Positions 43,948 to 52,673 are shown, counted from the first letter of the stretch. The stretch is 64,000 bases of DNA from Rhodospirillaceae bacterium LM-1 (GCA_902725215.1 CACUVI010000012.1:62001-126000), one strand, 5' to 3'. Notes: a model not told the origin generated them from the letters alone. A program made the numbers and translations.

Positions 43948-44209
43948 TACCAGCTTGCAGAATGAACAACCGATTTCGTGGTGGCTATTCGCCATGGCCG
44001 GGCAGGCAGGTCGCGACGGGCGATGTGGTTCATCGTCCGAGCGGCCTAACGAACCCGGCGTGACGAATAGCCCCACCGCAGGCCGGGCGCTTTATCGCGG
44101 GCAATGCGTTGCGGACCGCTTCCTGTGAACCACACAGCCGCGCGCTCCGCGCCTGTTGCCCACGAAAAATCGCTCCGGCGAAATGGGTTGTTTATTCTGC
44201 AAACTGGTA
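43948..44209. mobile_element. MITE-like element with 31-bp terminal inverted repeats and TTA duplication
   Basis: A 262-bp non-coding element. Its left end (43948-43978) and right end (44179-44209) are 31-bp inverted repeats identical at 28 positions, starting TACCAG. It is flanked by a direct TTA repeat (43945-43947 and 44210-44212), as a 3-bp target duplication. Inner inverted pieces, GGCTATTCG (43983-43991) and CGAATAGCC (44064-44072), and GTGGTTCA/TGAACCAC, make it strongly foldable. No transposase frame is present, so mobility would need an enzyme elsewhere. It fills the proA upstream gap and may carry or disturb its promoter. Confidence 0.8.
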
Positions 44210-44225
44210 TTAGGTCGGCTTCCTG

Positions 44226-44957
44226 TCATGGGAAACCCATGATTCGGTTCAGGCGGTTTTGCTCATCTGGGGACAGGGCGTTCCACCAGGCGGCGGCGGC
44301 TTGCGACTGGCGACCATCTTTGGCGCCGTCGGGCGGCGGTTCGCCGACGGCCAGGAAGTGCTGCGTATATTGGGTGGTGAAGGCGACGCTGCGTTGCGCC
44401 GAAATGGCGGTCTTGAAGCCGTGCGCCATCAGCATCTGCCAGAAGATGCGGTCGCAGATGGGGGCCAATGGCTTGGGAATGGCCGCCCACAGGGGCGCCA
44501 TGTCCATTGCCTTGCCGGTCAGCATCAAACAACTGGTGTCGGCATAGTGAAGGCCGTCGCCCTGTTCGCGAAAGCCTTCAATTTCGGAGCCGTCGGCGCG
44601 GTGGAAGCTGCGCCCGGCCACCAGGACCGAAGCGTCCGTTTTGCCATGCAGGCGAACCAGCGTTTCCACATGCCTTGCCTGATACCAGTTGTCGGCGTCC
44701 AGGAAGGCCAGCGCTTCGAATCCCTGCGACAGCGCAAGGTCGGCGCCGATGCCGCGCGGCGTATCGCCATTGTCGTCGTGGGATCGCTCCAGCTTCAAAT
44801 GGATCACATCGGGCCGACATTCGGCCAATGGATTGGGAAAACCGTCGGCGACCAGAATATGCGTGCAGGGATGGGTTTGGTTCGCAACGCTGTCCAGGCA
44901 GCGGGCAAGAACGAGATCGGACTCGCGGTAATAGGGCGTGACGACCGCGACGCGCAA
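44226..44957 (-). CDS. Glycosyltransferase, family 2-like (GT-A)
   Basis: A 243-residue soluble protein starting at a TTG 5 bp after the cheR stop, in frame with RVAVVTPYYRESDLVLARCL. The GT-A core is visible: CTHILVADGFPNP, then AFLDADNWYQARHVETLVRL with the metal-binding DAD near residue 90, and SVLVAGRSFHRADGSEIEGF. There is no membrane segment. The sugar and acceptor are unknown. It is the last gene of the chemotaxis operon, an unusual place, which may hint at modification of a surface or flagellar structure; that is inference. The start codon is uncertain. Confidence 0.82.
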   Translation of the reverse strand: MRVAVVTPYYRESDLVLARCLDSVANQTHPCTHILVADGFPNPLAECRPDVIHLKLERSHDDNGDTPRGIGADLALSQGFEALAFLDADNWYQARHVETLVRLHGKTDASVLVAGRSFHRADGSEIEGFREQGDGLHYADTSCLMLTGKAMDMAPLWAAIPKPLAPICDRIFWQMLMAHGFKTAISAQRSVAFTTQYTQHFLAVGEPPPDGAKDGRQSQAAAAWWNALSPDEQNRLNRIMGFP

Positions 44958-44962
44958 AACGC

Positions 44963-45817
44963 TCAGGTCTTGGCGGCAAACCCCGGCGGGGCTTGCGGGG
45001 CCGGATCCTTGTTGATGCCGTAGATGCCGCGCTGGTTGGGGATGGGCTTGAACTTGTCGGAAATGCCCAGCACCGTCTCGGCGCCACCCAGATACAAGAA
45101 GCCGTCGTCGGGCATCAGGCCGGCGATATTGCCCAACACGCGGGTTTTGGTCGGCTGATCGAAATAGATCAGCACGTTGCGGCAGAACACCACGTCGAAC
45201 TGTCCCAGGGCCTTCAGGTCGGTCAGCAGATTCCATTCGCGGTACTGGACCATGGCGCGGATGGCGGCGTCGATCTGCCACACTTCGTCTTTCTTCTTGA
45301 AGTATTTGACCAGCAGCGTGATAGGCAGGCCTCTTTGCACTTCGAATTGCGAATAAACGCCCGCCTTGGCCTTCTCCAGCATTTCGGTCGAAATGTCGGT
45401 GCCGACGATGTCGATCTTCCAGCCCGCCAGCTTGGATTGCTCTTCCTTCAAGATCATGGCCAGCGAATAGGGTTCCTGGCCCGAAGACGAGGCGGCGCAC
45501 CAGATGCGGAAACTTTTCTTGGCCGCCCGCACCTTCAGGATGTGGGGCAGAACCATGTCCTTGAACTGGTCGAACGGCTTGGAATCGCGAAAGAAGAACG
45601 ACTCGTTGGTCGTCATCGCCTCGGTGATTTCGCGGCCCAAGGCCTCGTCGCGGCTGGCCCTGACCGTGCCGATCAACTCGTCCAGACCCTTCAAGCCCCT
45701 TTTGCGGGCGATGGGCATCAGACGACTTTCCAGCAGATAAGACTTGTCGCTGGTCAGCACCAGTCCCGACCGGTCCTTGATGAATTTCGCGATGAAGTCG
45801 AAATCTTCGGGCTTCAT
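44963..45817 (-). CDS. cheR: Chemotaxis protein methyltransferase CheR
   Basis: Methylates receptor glutamates with SAM. The 284-residue protein has the N-terminal helical domain (MKPEDFDFIAKFIKDRSG, TNESFFFRDSKPFD) and the SAM domain with RIWCAASSSGQEPYSLAM and FDVVFCRNVLIYFD. No TPR or pentapeptide-binding tail is evident. It lies 5 bp after cheB. No chemoreceptor gene is in the window. Identification is secure. Confidence 0.95.
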   Translation of the reverse strand: MKPEDFDFIAKFIKDRSGLVLTSDKSYLLESRLMPIARKRGLKGLDELIGTVRASRDEALGREITEAMTTNESFFFRDSKPFDQFKDMVLPHILKVRAAKKSFRIWCAASSSGQEPYSLAMILKEEQSKLAGWKIDIVGTDISTEMLEKAKAGVYSQFEVQRGLPITLLVKYFKKKDEVWQIDAAIRAMVQYREWNLLTDLKALGQFDVVFCRNVLIYFDQPTKTRVLGNIAGLMPDDGFLYLGGAETVLGISDKFKPIPNQRGIYGINKDPAPQAPPGFAAKT

Positions 45818-45822
45818 GGCCG

Positions 45823-46986
45823 CTACCTACGCTGCGAAACTTTGAGGATGTAAGGCGCCACTTCCGGCAGCGGCAGAACGGCCGAGCAAATGCCCGCCGT
45901 GGCCACTGCGCCCGGCATGCCCCACACCACGCTGGTGGCTTCGTCCTGGGCGATCATCGTCGCTCCGCCTTGCACCAGAATTTGGCCGCCCTTCATGCCG
46001 TCTTGGCCCATGCCGGTCAGCACGACGGCCAGCACGCGCTTGCCATAGGCCTGCGCGATGCTGCGAAACATCGGATCGACGGCCGGGCGGCAGAAATTCT
46101 CGGGCGGATTCTTGTTGAGGCGAATGACCTTGTTGGTTCCCTGGACCTCGACCACCATATGAAAGTCGCCGGGCGCGATATAAACGCGTCCGCCCTGGAT
46201 CACTTCTCCGTCCTTGCCTTCCGCGGCGTTCCAACCCGACAGGCGGGTGATGTGCTCGGCCAGAATGGTGGTGAAGGTGGCGGGCATATGCTGGGTGATC
46301 AGGATCGGCTGGCGGATGGGGGCGCCCTTCAATGCGCCCAGCACCGCGAACAAGGCCTGCGGGCCGCCGGTCGAACTGCCGATGGCGATCAGATCGATGG
46401 AATCGGTGCCTGCCGGGCGCAAGGTGACTGCGCCTGAATACAAGGGAACCGAGGGCCTGGCGGCCACCGGTCCGGCCGGAACCTTGGCGCGCTCGGGAAA
46501 ACCGCCCGGAGGTGCGGCGCGCTTGGGTTTGCGACGCCTTGCCTGGCCCCAAACCTTGACCTTTTCGATCAGTTCGCTTTTAAACTGTCCGGCGCCCAGA
46601 TCCTTCGATGAGGTGGGCTTGGGCACATAGTCGGCGGCGCCGCTCTCCATGGCCTTCAAGGTCACTTCGGCGTTTTTGTGGGTCAGGGTCGAGGCCATGA
46701 TGACCTGGATGTCGGGGTCTTTTTTCAGCAACAGCGGAAGCGCCGTCAGCCCGTCCATGACCGGCATTTCAATATCGAGTACGATGACTTCGACGTCATA
46801 GCGCTCCAGCGCGTTCAAGGCCATTTGGCCGTTGCCAACCGAGGAGACGACCTGGATAGCCTTGTCTTCTTCCAGCATCTTGGTGACGATGCCGCGCACA
46901 ACGGCGGAATCATCGACGACCATTACCCGGAAGGGGTCTGTTACATTGGCCTGAGGCGGGCGCGCCACCCCGGTTTCGATACTCAT
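45823..46986 (-). CDS. cheB: Chemotaxis response regulator / protein-glutamate methylesterase CheB
   Basis: Removes receptor methyl groups and answers CheA. The 387-residue protein has a receiver domain (RVMVVDDSAVVRGIV, phospho-accepting Asp71 in VIVLDIEMPVMDGL), a Pro/Arg linker, and the esterase domain with catalytic Ser in IAIGSSTGGPQALFAVLG, His in ITQHMPATFTTILAEH and Asp in GMGQDGMKGGQIL. It sits between cheY and cheR. Identification is secure. Confidence 0.96.
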   Translation of the reverse strand: MSIETGVARPPQANVTDPFRVMVVDDSAVVRGIVTKMLEEDKAIQVVSSVGNGQMALNALERYDVEVIVLDIEMPVMDGLTALPLLLKKDPDIQVIMASTLTHKNAEVTLKAMESGAADYVPKPTSSKDLGAGQFKSELIEKVKVWGQARRRKPKRAAPPGGFPERAKVPAGPVAARPSVPLYSGAVTLRPAGTDSIDLIAIGSSTGGPQALFAVLGALKGAPIRQPILITQHMPATFTTILAEHITRLSGWNAAEGKDGEVIQGGRVYIAPGDFHMVVEVQGTNKVIRLNKNPPENFCRPAVDPMFRSIAQAYGKRVLAVVLTGMGQDGMKGGQILVQGGATMIAQDEATSVVWGMPGAVATAGICSAVLPLPEVAPYILKVSQRR

Positions 46987-47010
46987 TGCTACTATCTCAC
47001 CCCATACCCT

Positions 47011-47376
47011 TTACAGCAATCCGACCTGCGAGAACTTGGCTTGCAGAATCTCGCTGTCAAAGGGCTTCATGATGTACTCGTTGGCGCCTGCCAAAATCGC
47101 CTCTTGTATATGCTCGATGTCGTTTTCGGTGGTGCAGAACACCACCTTCGGCCCATCGCCGCCGGGCAGCTTGCGCAATTCCCGCAGAAACTCGATGCCG
47201 CTCATGACCGGCATGTTCCAGTCAAGCAACACGGCGTCGGGAAGCCTTTTCTGACACAACTCGAGAGCGGCCTTGCCGTCGGCGGCCTCGTCCACTTCGA
47301 ACGTAAGTTCCTGCAAAATCTTCCGGGCCACCATGCGGATGACCTTTGAATCATCGACCACGAGACAGAGTTTCAT
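47011..47376 (-). CDS. cheY: Chemotaxis response regulator CheY
   Basis: A 121-residue single receiver domain. Asp8 and Asp9 (VVDDSKVIR), the phospho-accepting Asp52 in AVLLDWNMPVMSG and Lys in YIMKPFDSEIL near residue 103 are present. It should carry the CheA signal to the flagellar motor. It lies 24 bp upstream of cheB and 64 bp downstream of cheW. Identification is secure. Confidence 0.95.
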   Translation of the reverse strand: MKLCLVVDDSKVIRMVARKILQELTFEVDEAADGKAALELCQKRLPDAVLLDWNMPVMSGIEFLRELRKLPGGDGPKVVFCTTENDIEHIQEAILAGANEYIMKPFDSEILQAKFSQVGLL

Positions 47377-47440
47377 GTTGTTTCAGAGCCTTCGCTTCGA
47401 TTCTGCTGTTTCGGATGTTCCCAAATGCAACGGTTGATCA

Positions 47441-47929
47441 CTAGCTTTCCGAGCGGCCCAGGTCAAGCAGCCGCTGAACGTCGAGCACCACCAGGAGCTT
47501 GCCGTCCAGGCGGTAGATGCCTGTCGAGAACTCGCGCCAGAGGGCGTCAAGGGTAGGTGGGTTGCGTTCGAAAGAGGCGGAACGCAGGCTTAGAACCTCG
47601 CCCACCGAATCGATGAGCAGGCTGTACAACTCGCCATTCATATCGACCACGACGCTCATGCCGGGCTTGGTGACGCCTTCGCGATCCTTCAACCCCAGGC
47701 GCCTGCGCACGTCGATGGCGGTCACGATGCGACCGCGCAGGTTCAGCGATCCCGCCACTTCGCGGGGAGCCAGGGGGATGCGGGTCACTTTCTGCGGACC
47801 CAGAACGTCTTGAACGGTCAGCACGGGGATGCCGAACATCTGCCCGTCGATGAACATGGTGACGTAGTCTTGGGTTTCCGCCGAGACTTCGGCAAGCGAG
47901 CGCTTGCCTGCGGGAACGAGCTGGTTCAT
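47441..47929 (-). CDS. cheW: Chemotaxis coupling protein CheW
   Basis: A 162-residue CheW-domain protein that links receptors to CheA. The pattern VTMFIDGQMFGIPVLTVQDV, PREVAGSLNLRGRIVTAIDV and SLLIDSVGEVLSL is typical. A short unique N-terminal stretch (MNQLVPAGKRSLAEVSAE) precedes it. Its start overlaps the cheA stop (ATGA), so the two are coupled. Identification is strong. Confidence 0.94.
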   Translation of the reverse strand: MNQLVPAGKRSLAEVSAETQDYVTMFIDGQMFGIPVLTVQDVLGPQKVTRIPLAPREVAGSLNLRGRIVTAIDVRRRLGLKDREGVTKPGMSVVVDMNGELYSLLIDSVGEVLSLRSASFERNPPTLDALWREFSTGIYRLDGKLLVVLDVQRLLDLGRSES

Positions 47930-50667
47930 GCCGCGCCTCCAAGGGTGACGATCTGGTTCAATGTTTCAAGAAGCGCATCGCGGTCGAACTTGGCGACATA
48001 GTCGTTGAAGCCCACCTTGCGTCCGCGCTCGAAGTCCTTCTCGGTGGCGTGCGAGGACAGGGCGATCATCGGGATCGTCATCCAGCGCGCATCGCCGCGC
48101 ACGGCTTCAGCGAATTGGAAGCCATTCAGGCCCGGCATCTCAATGTCGCTGATGATGGCGTCGAACGTGTAGCCCTGCTCGCGCAGTTGCAAAGCCTTAT
48201 CGACCGCCTCAACCGCCGTCACCTCGAAGCCCGCCACGGAAAGCAGCGGCGTCAGCAGGTTGCGGAAGAACAGGCTGTCGTCCACCAGCAGAATGCGCTT
48301 GCTGGCCCCTTCCTCGCCGAAGGCCGAGGTTTCCTTGGCCACGCCGAACCAGTCGCCGAAGGCCTGGGTCAGATAGAAACCGGCGTCGATCACGTCGGTC
48401 GCCCGGCCCGCGATCACGGCGGTGCCGATCAGGCCGGGCTGAGCCACGGTGATCTCGACCTTCAAGACGTCTTCCACGATATCGACGATTTCATCGACCA
48501 CGAGGCCCATCGAACGTTCGTGATCCGAGAAGACCAGAACCGCCTGGCGTCCCTCGGTCTGCAACTGGCAGCGCTCGTTGACCATGATCAGCGGCATCAG
48601 ATGGCCGCGATACTGGACCACCGGCTTGCCGTGCGATTGTTCGACGGCGCCAACGTCGATTTCTTCCAGGCGGGCCACCAGGGCCAGCGGCACGGCCTTG
48701 AGATCCTCGCCGCCCGCGCGGAAGACCAGCAGCGAGGTCTTTTCCTCGCCGTGCATGTCCTTGAGATGCGCCTGTTCGGCGGCCTGCGAACTGCCCGCCA
48801 TGGCGCCCGTGGCGGCGGCGATGCCGTTGGGGTCCAGAATCATGATCACCGAACCGTCGCCCAGAATGGTGTTGCCCGAGAACATGGTGATGTTGCGCAG
48901 GATGGGTGCCACCGGCTTGACCACGATTTCTTCGGTGTCGAAGACGCGGTCCACGACGATGCCGAAGGAATAGGTGCCGACCTGCGCCACCACGATGAAG
49001 GTTTCCTCGAGTTTCTCGTCATCGGGCTTGCCCAGCTTGAGCAGCGTCTTTAGCGACACCAGCGGCAGCAGGCGATCGCGCAGGCGCAGCACCGGCGCGT
49101 TGTTGATCATTTCGATGGCGTTTTCGCTGGTGCCGGTGGTGCGCACCAGTTCCAGAACGCTGATCTGCGGAATGGCGAAACGCTCGCCGCCGCATTCGAC
49201 GATCAGCGCCGAGACGATGGCCAAGGTCAGCGGAATCTTGATGGTGAAGTTGGTGCCCTTGCCCTCGACGGACTTTAACTCGATGGTGCCGCCGATCTTT
49301 TCGATGTTGGTGCGCACCACGTCCATGCCGACGCCGCGGCCAGACACGCTGGTCACCTTTTCGGCGGTCGAGAAACCGGCCTTGAAGATGTACTGCTGAA
49401 TCTGCTGGTCGGACATGCTGTCCAACTCGGCTTCGGAAGCCAAGCCGTTCTGCACGATCTTGGTGCGGATGCGGCCCATATTCAGGCCGCGCCCGTCGTC
49501 ATTGATCTCGATGATGATGTGGCCGCCTTCGTGATAGGCGTTCAGCACGATCTTGCCCAGTTCGGGCTTGCCCGCCTTTTTGCGGTCCTCGGTGCCTTCC
49601 AGGCCGTGGTCGGCCGAGTTGCGCACCATGTGGGTCAGCGGGTCCTTGATCAACTCCAGCACTTGGCGATCAAGTTCGGTTTCGGCGCCGATCATCTGCA
49701 AATCGATCTTCTTGCCGGTTTCCACCGACAGATCGCGCACGATGCGGGGCAGCTTGGCCCAGGCATTGCCGATAGGCTGCATGCGGGTCTTCATCACGCC
49801 TTCCTGAAGGTCGGTCGTGATGTGGGACAGGCGCTGCAAGGGTGCCGAGAATTCGGAATCGTCCCTGCCGCGCACCATCTGCAAAAGCTGGTTGCGGGTC
49901 AGGACCAGCTCGGAGACCAGAGTCATCAGGTTTTCAAGCAATTCGACATTGACGCGAATGGTCTGGGCGGCGACCGCCGATTCCTTGGCGTCGCCCGACA
50001 TTGCCGGAGCCTTCGATTCCCCCTGGGTGGCGGGAAGCCCCGCAGCGCTGGCGGGCAGGCCCGCCTTGGTTTCATGCGGCTCGGACGGATGGGCGGGCTG
50101 CGACTGTTCCTGCGCCGGAGGCGGAGGAGGGGCCATATCCGCCGGGCCGGGGGTGGCGTCGAAAATGCGTTGCAGTTCCTCGTCGCTCAACTCGCCGGGC
50201 AAGGGTTCCTTCTTCGAGACCGAAGCCTGTGGCGGCGGCGGAGGCGGCGGGGGGGGCGGGGGCGCTGCGGCGGCAGCGGCTGGCGGCGCCTTGCCCTCGG
50301 CCATGGCGTTCAATTGAACGATCAGATCCTGGTCGTTGCCTTCCGGTTCGGCTTCGTGCTGTTCAAGATGCGACAGGATCAGCTTGATGCGGTCGATCGA
50401 TCCCAAGATCAGGGTGACGGCCTGGGCGCCGACTTCCAACTCGCCGTCGCGGAACTTGCCCAGAACGTTTTCCGCCGAATGGGCCACCGCTTCCAGGCGG
50501 GGCAAGCCCAGGAATCCGCAGGTGCCCTTGATCGTGTGGACGAGGCGAAAGATGTTTTGGAGAATCTCGCGGTCGTTTGGATTCTGTTCCAGATTGACCA
50601 AGGCGACGTCGAGAACGGAAATGCTTTCAGACGTTTCGGTCAGAAATTCGCTTAACAGGTCATCCAT
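47926..50667 (-). CDS. cheA: Chemotaxis histidine kinase CheA with two CheW domains and a receiver tail
   Basis: A 913-residue kinase. P1 has the phospho-accepting His44 in FRLVHTIKGTCGFLGLPRLE. A Pro-rich linker (residues about 135-190) follows, then the dimerisation and kinase domains with ATP boxes in DPLTHMVRNSADHGLE, INDDGRGLNMGRI and SGRGVGMDVVRTNIEKIGG. A CheW-like domain starts after about residue 480, a second CheW-like domain at about 640 (KTSLLVFRAGGEDLKAVPLA), and a receiver domain ends it (RILLVDDSLFFRNLL, Asp in AIISDIEMPGLNGFQF). The doubled CheW and C-terminal receiver make a hybrid kinase. GGAGAA precedes the ATG. cheW follows with overlap. Confidence 0.95.
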   Translation of the reverse strand: MDDLLSEFLTETSESISVLDVALVNLEQNPNDREILQNIFRLVHTIKGTCGFLGLPRLEAVAHSAENVLGKFRDGELEVGAQAVTLILGSIDRIKLILSHLEQHEAEPEGNDQDLIVQLNAMAEGKAPPAAAAAAPPPPPPPPPPPQASVSKKEPLPGELSDEELQRIFDATPGPADMAPPPPPAQEQSQPAHPSEPHETKAGLPASAAGLPATQGESKAPAMSGDAKESAVAAQTIRVNVELLENLMTLVSELVLTRNQLLQMVRGRDDSEFSAPLQRLSHITTDLQEGVMKTRMQPIGNAWAKLPRIVRDLSVETGKKIDLQMIGAETELDRQVLELIKDPLTHMVRNSADHGLEGTEDRKKAGKPELGKIVLNAYHEGGHIIIEINDDGRGLNMGRIRTKIVQNGLASEAELDSMSDQQIQQYIFKAGFSTAEKVTSVSGRGVGMDVVRTNIEKIGGTIELKSVEGKGTNFTIKIPLTLAIVSALIVECGGERFAIPQISVLELVRTTGTSENAIEMINNAPVLRLRDRLLPLVSLKTLLKLGKPDDEKLEETFIVVAQVGTYSFGIVVDRVFDTEEIVVKPVAPILRNITMFSGNTILGDGSVIMILDPNGIAAATGAMAGSSQAAEQAHLKDMHGEEKTSLLVFRAGGEDLKAVPLALVARLEEIDVGAVEQSHGKPVVQYRGHLMPLIMVNERCQLQTEGRQAVLVFSDHERSMGLVVDEIVDIVEDVLKVEITVAQPGLIGTAVIAGRATDVIDAGFYLTQAFGDWFGVAKETSAFGEEGASKRILLVDDSLFFRNLLTPLLSVAGFEVTAVEAVDKALQLREQGYTFDAIISDIEMPGLNGFQFAEAVRGDARWMTIPMIALSSHATEKDFERGRKVGFNDYVAKFDRDALLETLNQIVTLGGAA

Positions 50668-50831
50668 GCTTATTCTCCATCAGGCGACATTCGCGGCGCA
50701 AAGCCCGGGTGAGCCCGATAATGCCAGTTCCGGCCTTTCGGACTTCTTACTTCCCCTTACTACTTTATTACCATGCAAAAGAGTCCGAACGGAAGCCCTC
50801 CATTCGGCTAACCGGCCTGTTTTTCAGGAAA

Positions 50832-51449
50832 TTATCGAAAGGCCGCCAGGACGACCCGGCCAGGGCTGGCCTGGGCGGCGATCTTCCAGCCTGCTCGTCT
50901 GGCCAATCCAATAGCTAGTAGGAGAGGGGCTGTTTTAGGGCTAGGGGCGGGGGGCGAGGTTGAGGGATTGGCTAGAACGGCTAGATCTTCGGCCAGAACC
51001 GCGCCGTTGCCCAGGGCCAGAATTTCGATTTTTCCTTGATGGACGCTGACGGCAAGATGTCCACCGCGCGGCAGGGCTTCTGCGCCCAGCAGCAATAGAA
51101 GCAGCAGAATTTTCAACCCCTCCGGCCCAGGGTCCGACCCATTAGGGCCTTCCAGACTGAAACGGGCCGGCTGCCCGGCCAGCGGGGCCAGGAAATCCTC
51201 GCAAATCCGACCGGCCTCGGCCAAATCCTTGGCTCCCCCGCCTTCCCAGCCGAAGGCGGCGCGAAAAAAGCGCAGGCGGGCAGCGACCTGACCGGCGGCG
51301 CCCGCCATCAGTGCCGTCGCTTCGCCCTGCATCGCCGGATCGTCTTCCTCCAGCAATTCCGCGCCATTGGAAACGGCGCCCACCGGGCCTGCCAGATCGT
51401 GGCACAGCCTTGCGCACAGAACTTCCGCCAGACGTATCGTATCTTCCAT
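50832..51449 (-). CDS. chpT: Histidine phosphotransferase ChpT
   Basis: The 205-residue protein starts at 51449 with MEDTIRLAEVLCARLCHDLA and matches ChpT, which passes phosphate from CckA to CtrA and CpdR in alphaproteobacterial cell-cycle control. The phospho-accepting His is in LCHDLAGPVGAVSNGAELLE, followed by a degenerate ATPase-like domain (GLKILLLLLLLGAEALPRGG). AGAGGGGC is close upstream. It lies 164 bp upstream of cheA on the same strand and diverges from the DUF2478 gene. The name rests on the N-terminal signature. Confidence 0.87.
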   Translation of the reverse strand: MEDTIRLAEVLCARLCHDLAGPVGAVSNGAELLEEDDPAMQGEATALMAGAAGQVAARLRFFRAAFGWEGGGAKDLAEAGRICEDFLAPLAGQPARFSLEGPNGSDPGPEGLKILLLLLLLGAEALPRGGHLAVSVHQGKIEILALGNGAVLAEDLAVLANPSTSPPAPSPKTAPLLLAIGLARRAGWKIAAQASPGRVVLAAFR

Positions 51450-51495
51450 CAGCCCCTCTCTTGATCTTTGCCCATCAAACGGGCCAAGCTGGGCC

Positions 51496-52026
51496 ATGTC
51501 AACCGCGCACCCATATAGACGCCCGGCGGCCATCCTGGCTCAGCCGGACTCGGCCACCGCCCAACGGCGCCTGATCGATTTCGCCCGCAGTCTGCTGGCC
51601 CAGGGCTTGCGCGTCCAGGGGTTGATCCAGGAAACCCGGCGCGAGGCGGGGCGCAAGACGGCCATGGAATTGGTCGAGATCGACAGCGGCAAGCGCTTTT
51701 CGATCAAACAGAATTTGGGCCAGTCAGCCAGTTGCCAAGTGGATGTGCAAGGCGTGGCCGACGCCACCCAATGCCTGAGGCGCGCCCTGGCGGAACGGCC
51801 CGATCTGGTGGTGGTCAACAAATTCTCGCATTTGGAAAGCGAGGGGCAGGGGCTGGCTCATGAGATGCTGGCCCTGATGGCCGAGGAAATTCCCGTCCTG
51901 ACTACCGTGGCCCCCGAATACCGCGATGACTGGGAACGGTTCACCGGCGGTTTGGCGGTGGTTCTGAACGCCGAGGATGCGGCTATTCGGGCATGGTGGA
52001 GCGAAGGGCGGCCTGGGCCGTCATAA
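51496..52026 (+). CDS. DUF2478 family protein
   Basis: A 176-residue protein from the ATG at 51496. It opens MSTAHPYRRPAAILAQPDSA, then VQGLIQETRREAGRKTAMEL, DLVVVNKFSHLESEGQGLAH and VPEYRDDW-like TVAPEYRDDWERF. This is the DUF2478 pattern, a nucleotide-binding-like family often found near molybdenum-related genes; here it converges with mobA, with 44 bp of overlap. A role in molybdenum handling is inferred from this context only. No ribosome site is strong. Confidence 0.82.
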   Translation: MSTAHPYRRPAAILAQPDSATAQRRLIDFARSLLAQGLRVQGLIQETRREAGRKTAMELVEIDSGKRFSIKQNLGQSASCQVDVQGVADATQCLRRALAERPDLVVVNKFSHLESEGQGLAHEMLALMAEEIPVLTTVAPEYRDDWERFTGGLAVVLNAEDAAIRAWWSEGRPGPS

Positions 52027-52603
52027 GTTCTTCTTGCGTATTGACGTTCATGAAAGGGTCCTGGCCGTTTTGCATGGAAAAGTCGGCCAATGCCCGTTTG
52101 TAGCGCCTAGCGAACTGGCCGACCTTGTGCAGCCGCTCGACGGTCAGGGCGTGGCGCAGGTCGTCGGCCAGGGCCAGCGGCCACAGCCCGATCACCGGAT
52201 GATCGCGACCGCCCGACGAAGCCTGGGCCAGTTCGGCCCCCTCGCTTTGCAAGGCGCTGAGCAGTCTTTGGGCTAGATCGCGGGGGATGAAGGGGGCGTC
52301 GCAGGGGGCGCTCAGCAGCCAGCGGCAATCGGGGCAATGAGCTTTGGCCCAGTCCATGCCCGCCAAAATGCCAGCCAGCGGGCCTGGAAAGCCGGGCACG
52401 CGGTCGGGCAGCACGGGCAGTCCGTAATTGGCGAAGCGGGCCGGATCGCCATTGGCGCTGATCGCCATTCCATCCTTGGCTTGATCCTTCAGCCGCTCGA
52501 CCACATGGGCGATCAGGGGCTTGCCCGCCAGATGGATCAGGGCTTTGTCGGCCCCCCCCATGCGTTTTGCTTGCCCGCCCGCCAATATCAGTCCCGCGAT
52601 CAT
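51983..52603 (-). CDS. mobA: Molybdenum cofactor guanylyltransferase
   Basis: Attaches GMP to molybdopterin to make the bis-MGD cofactor. The ATG at 52603 gives a 206-residue protein opening MIAGLILAGGQAKRMGGADK with the nucleotide-binding GLILAGG-x-KRMG. Further family parts are VLPDRVPGFPGPLAGILAGM, WLLSAPCDAPFIPRDLAQRL and NVNTQEEL. Longer in-frame starts lack likeness. Its end overlaps the DUF2478 gene on the other strand. Identification is strong. Confidence 0.93.
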   Translation of the reverse strand: MIAGLILAGGQAKRMGGADKALIHLAGKPLIAHVVERLKDQAKDGMAISANGDPARFANYGLPVLPDRVPGFPGPLAGILAGMDWAKAHCPDCRWLLSAPCDAPFIPRDLAQRLLSALQSEGAELAQASSGGRDHPVIGLWPLALADDLRHALTVERLHKVGQFARRYKRALADFSMQNGQDPFMNVNTQEELMTAQAALRSTMPE

Positions 52604-52644
52604 GGCGCGATGATGGCTTTCAACGCATGCCAAGACAAGCCATG

Positions 52645-52673
52645 TTGACGTATAGGGCGGGGAGTCCTATCAA
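52645..52673 (+). promoter_or_regulatory. Promoter and inverted repeat upstream of lysS
   Basis: TTGACG (52645-52650), a 17-bp spacer and TATCAA (52668-52673) form a fair housekeeping promoter, 32 bp before the lysS ATG. An imperfect inverted repeat, ATGTTG...ATAGG against CCTATCAACAT (52642-52676), covers it with a 4-base bulge. The gap also separates it from the divergent mobA. Confidence 0.5.
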
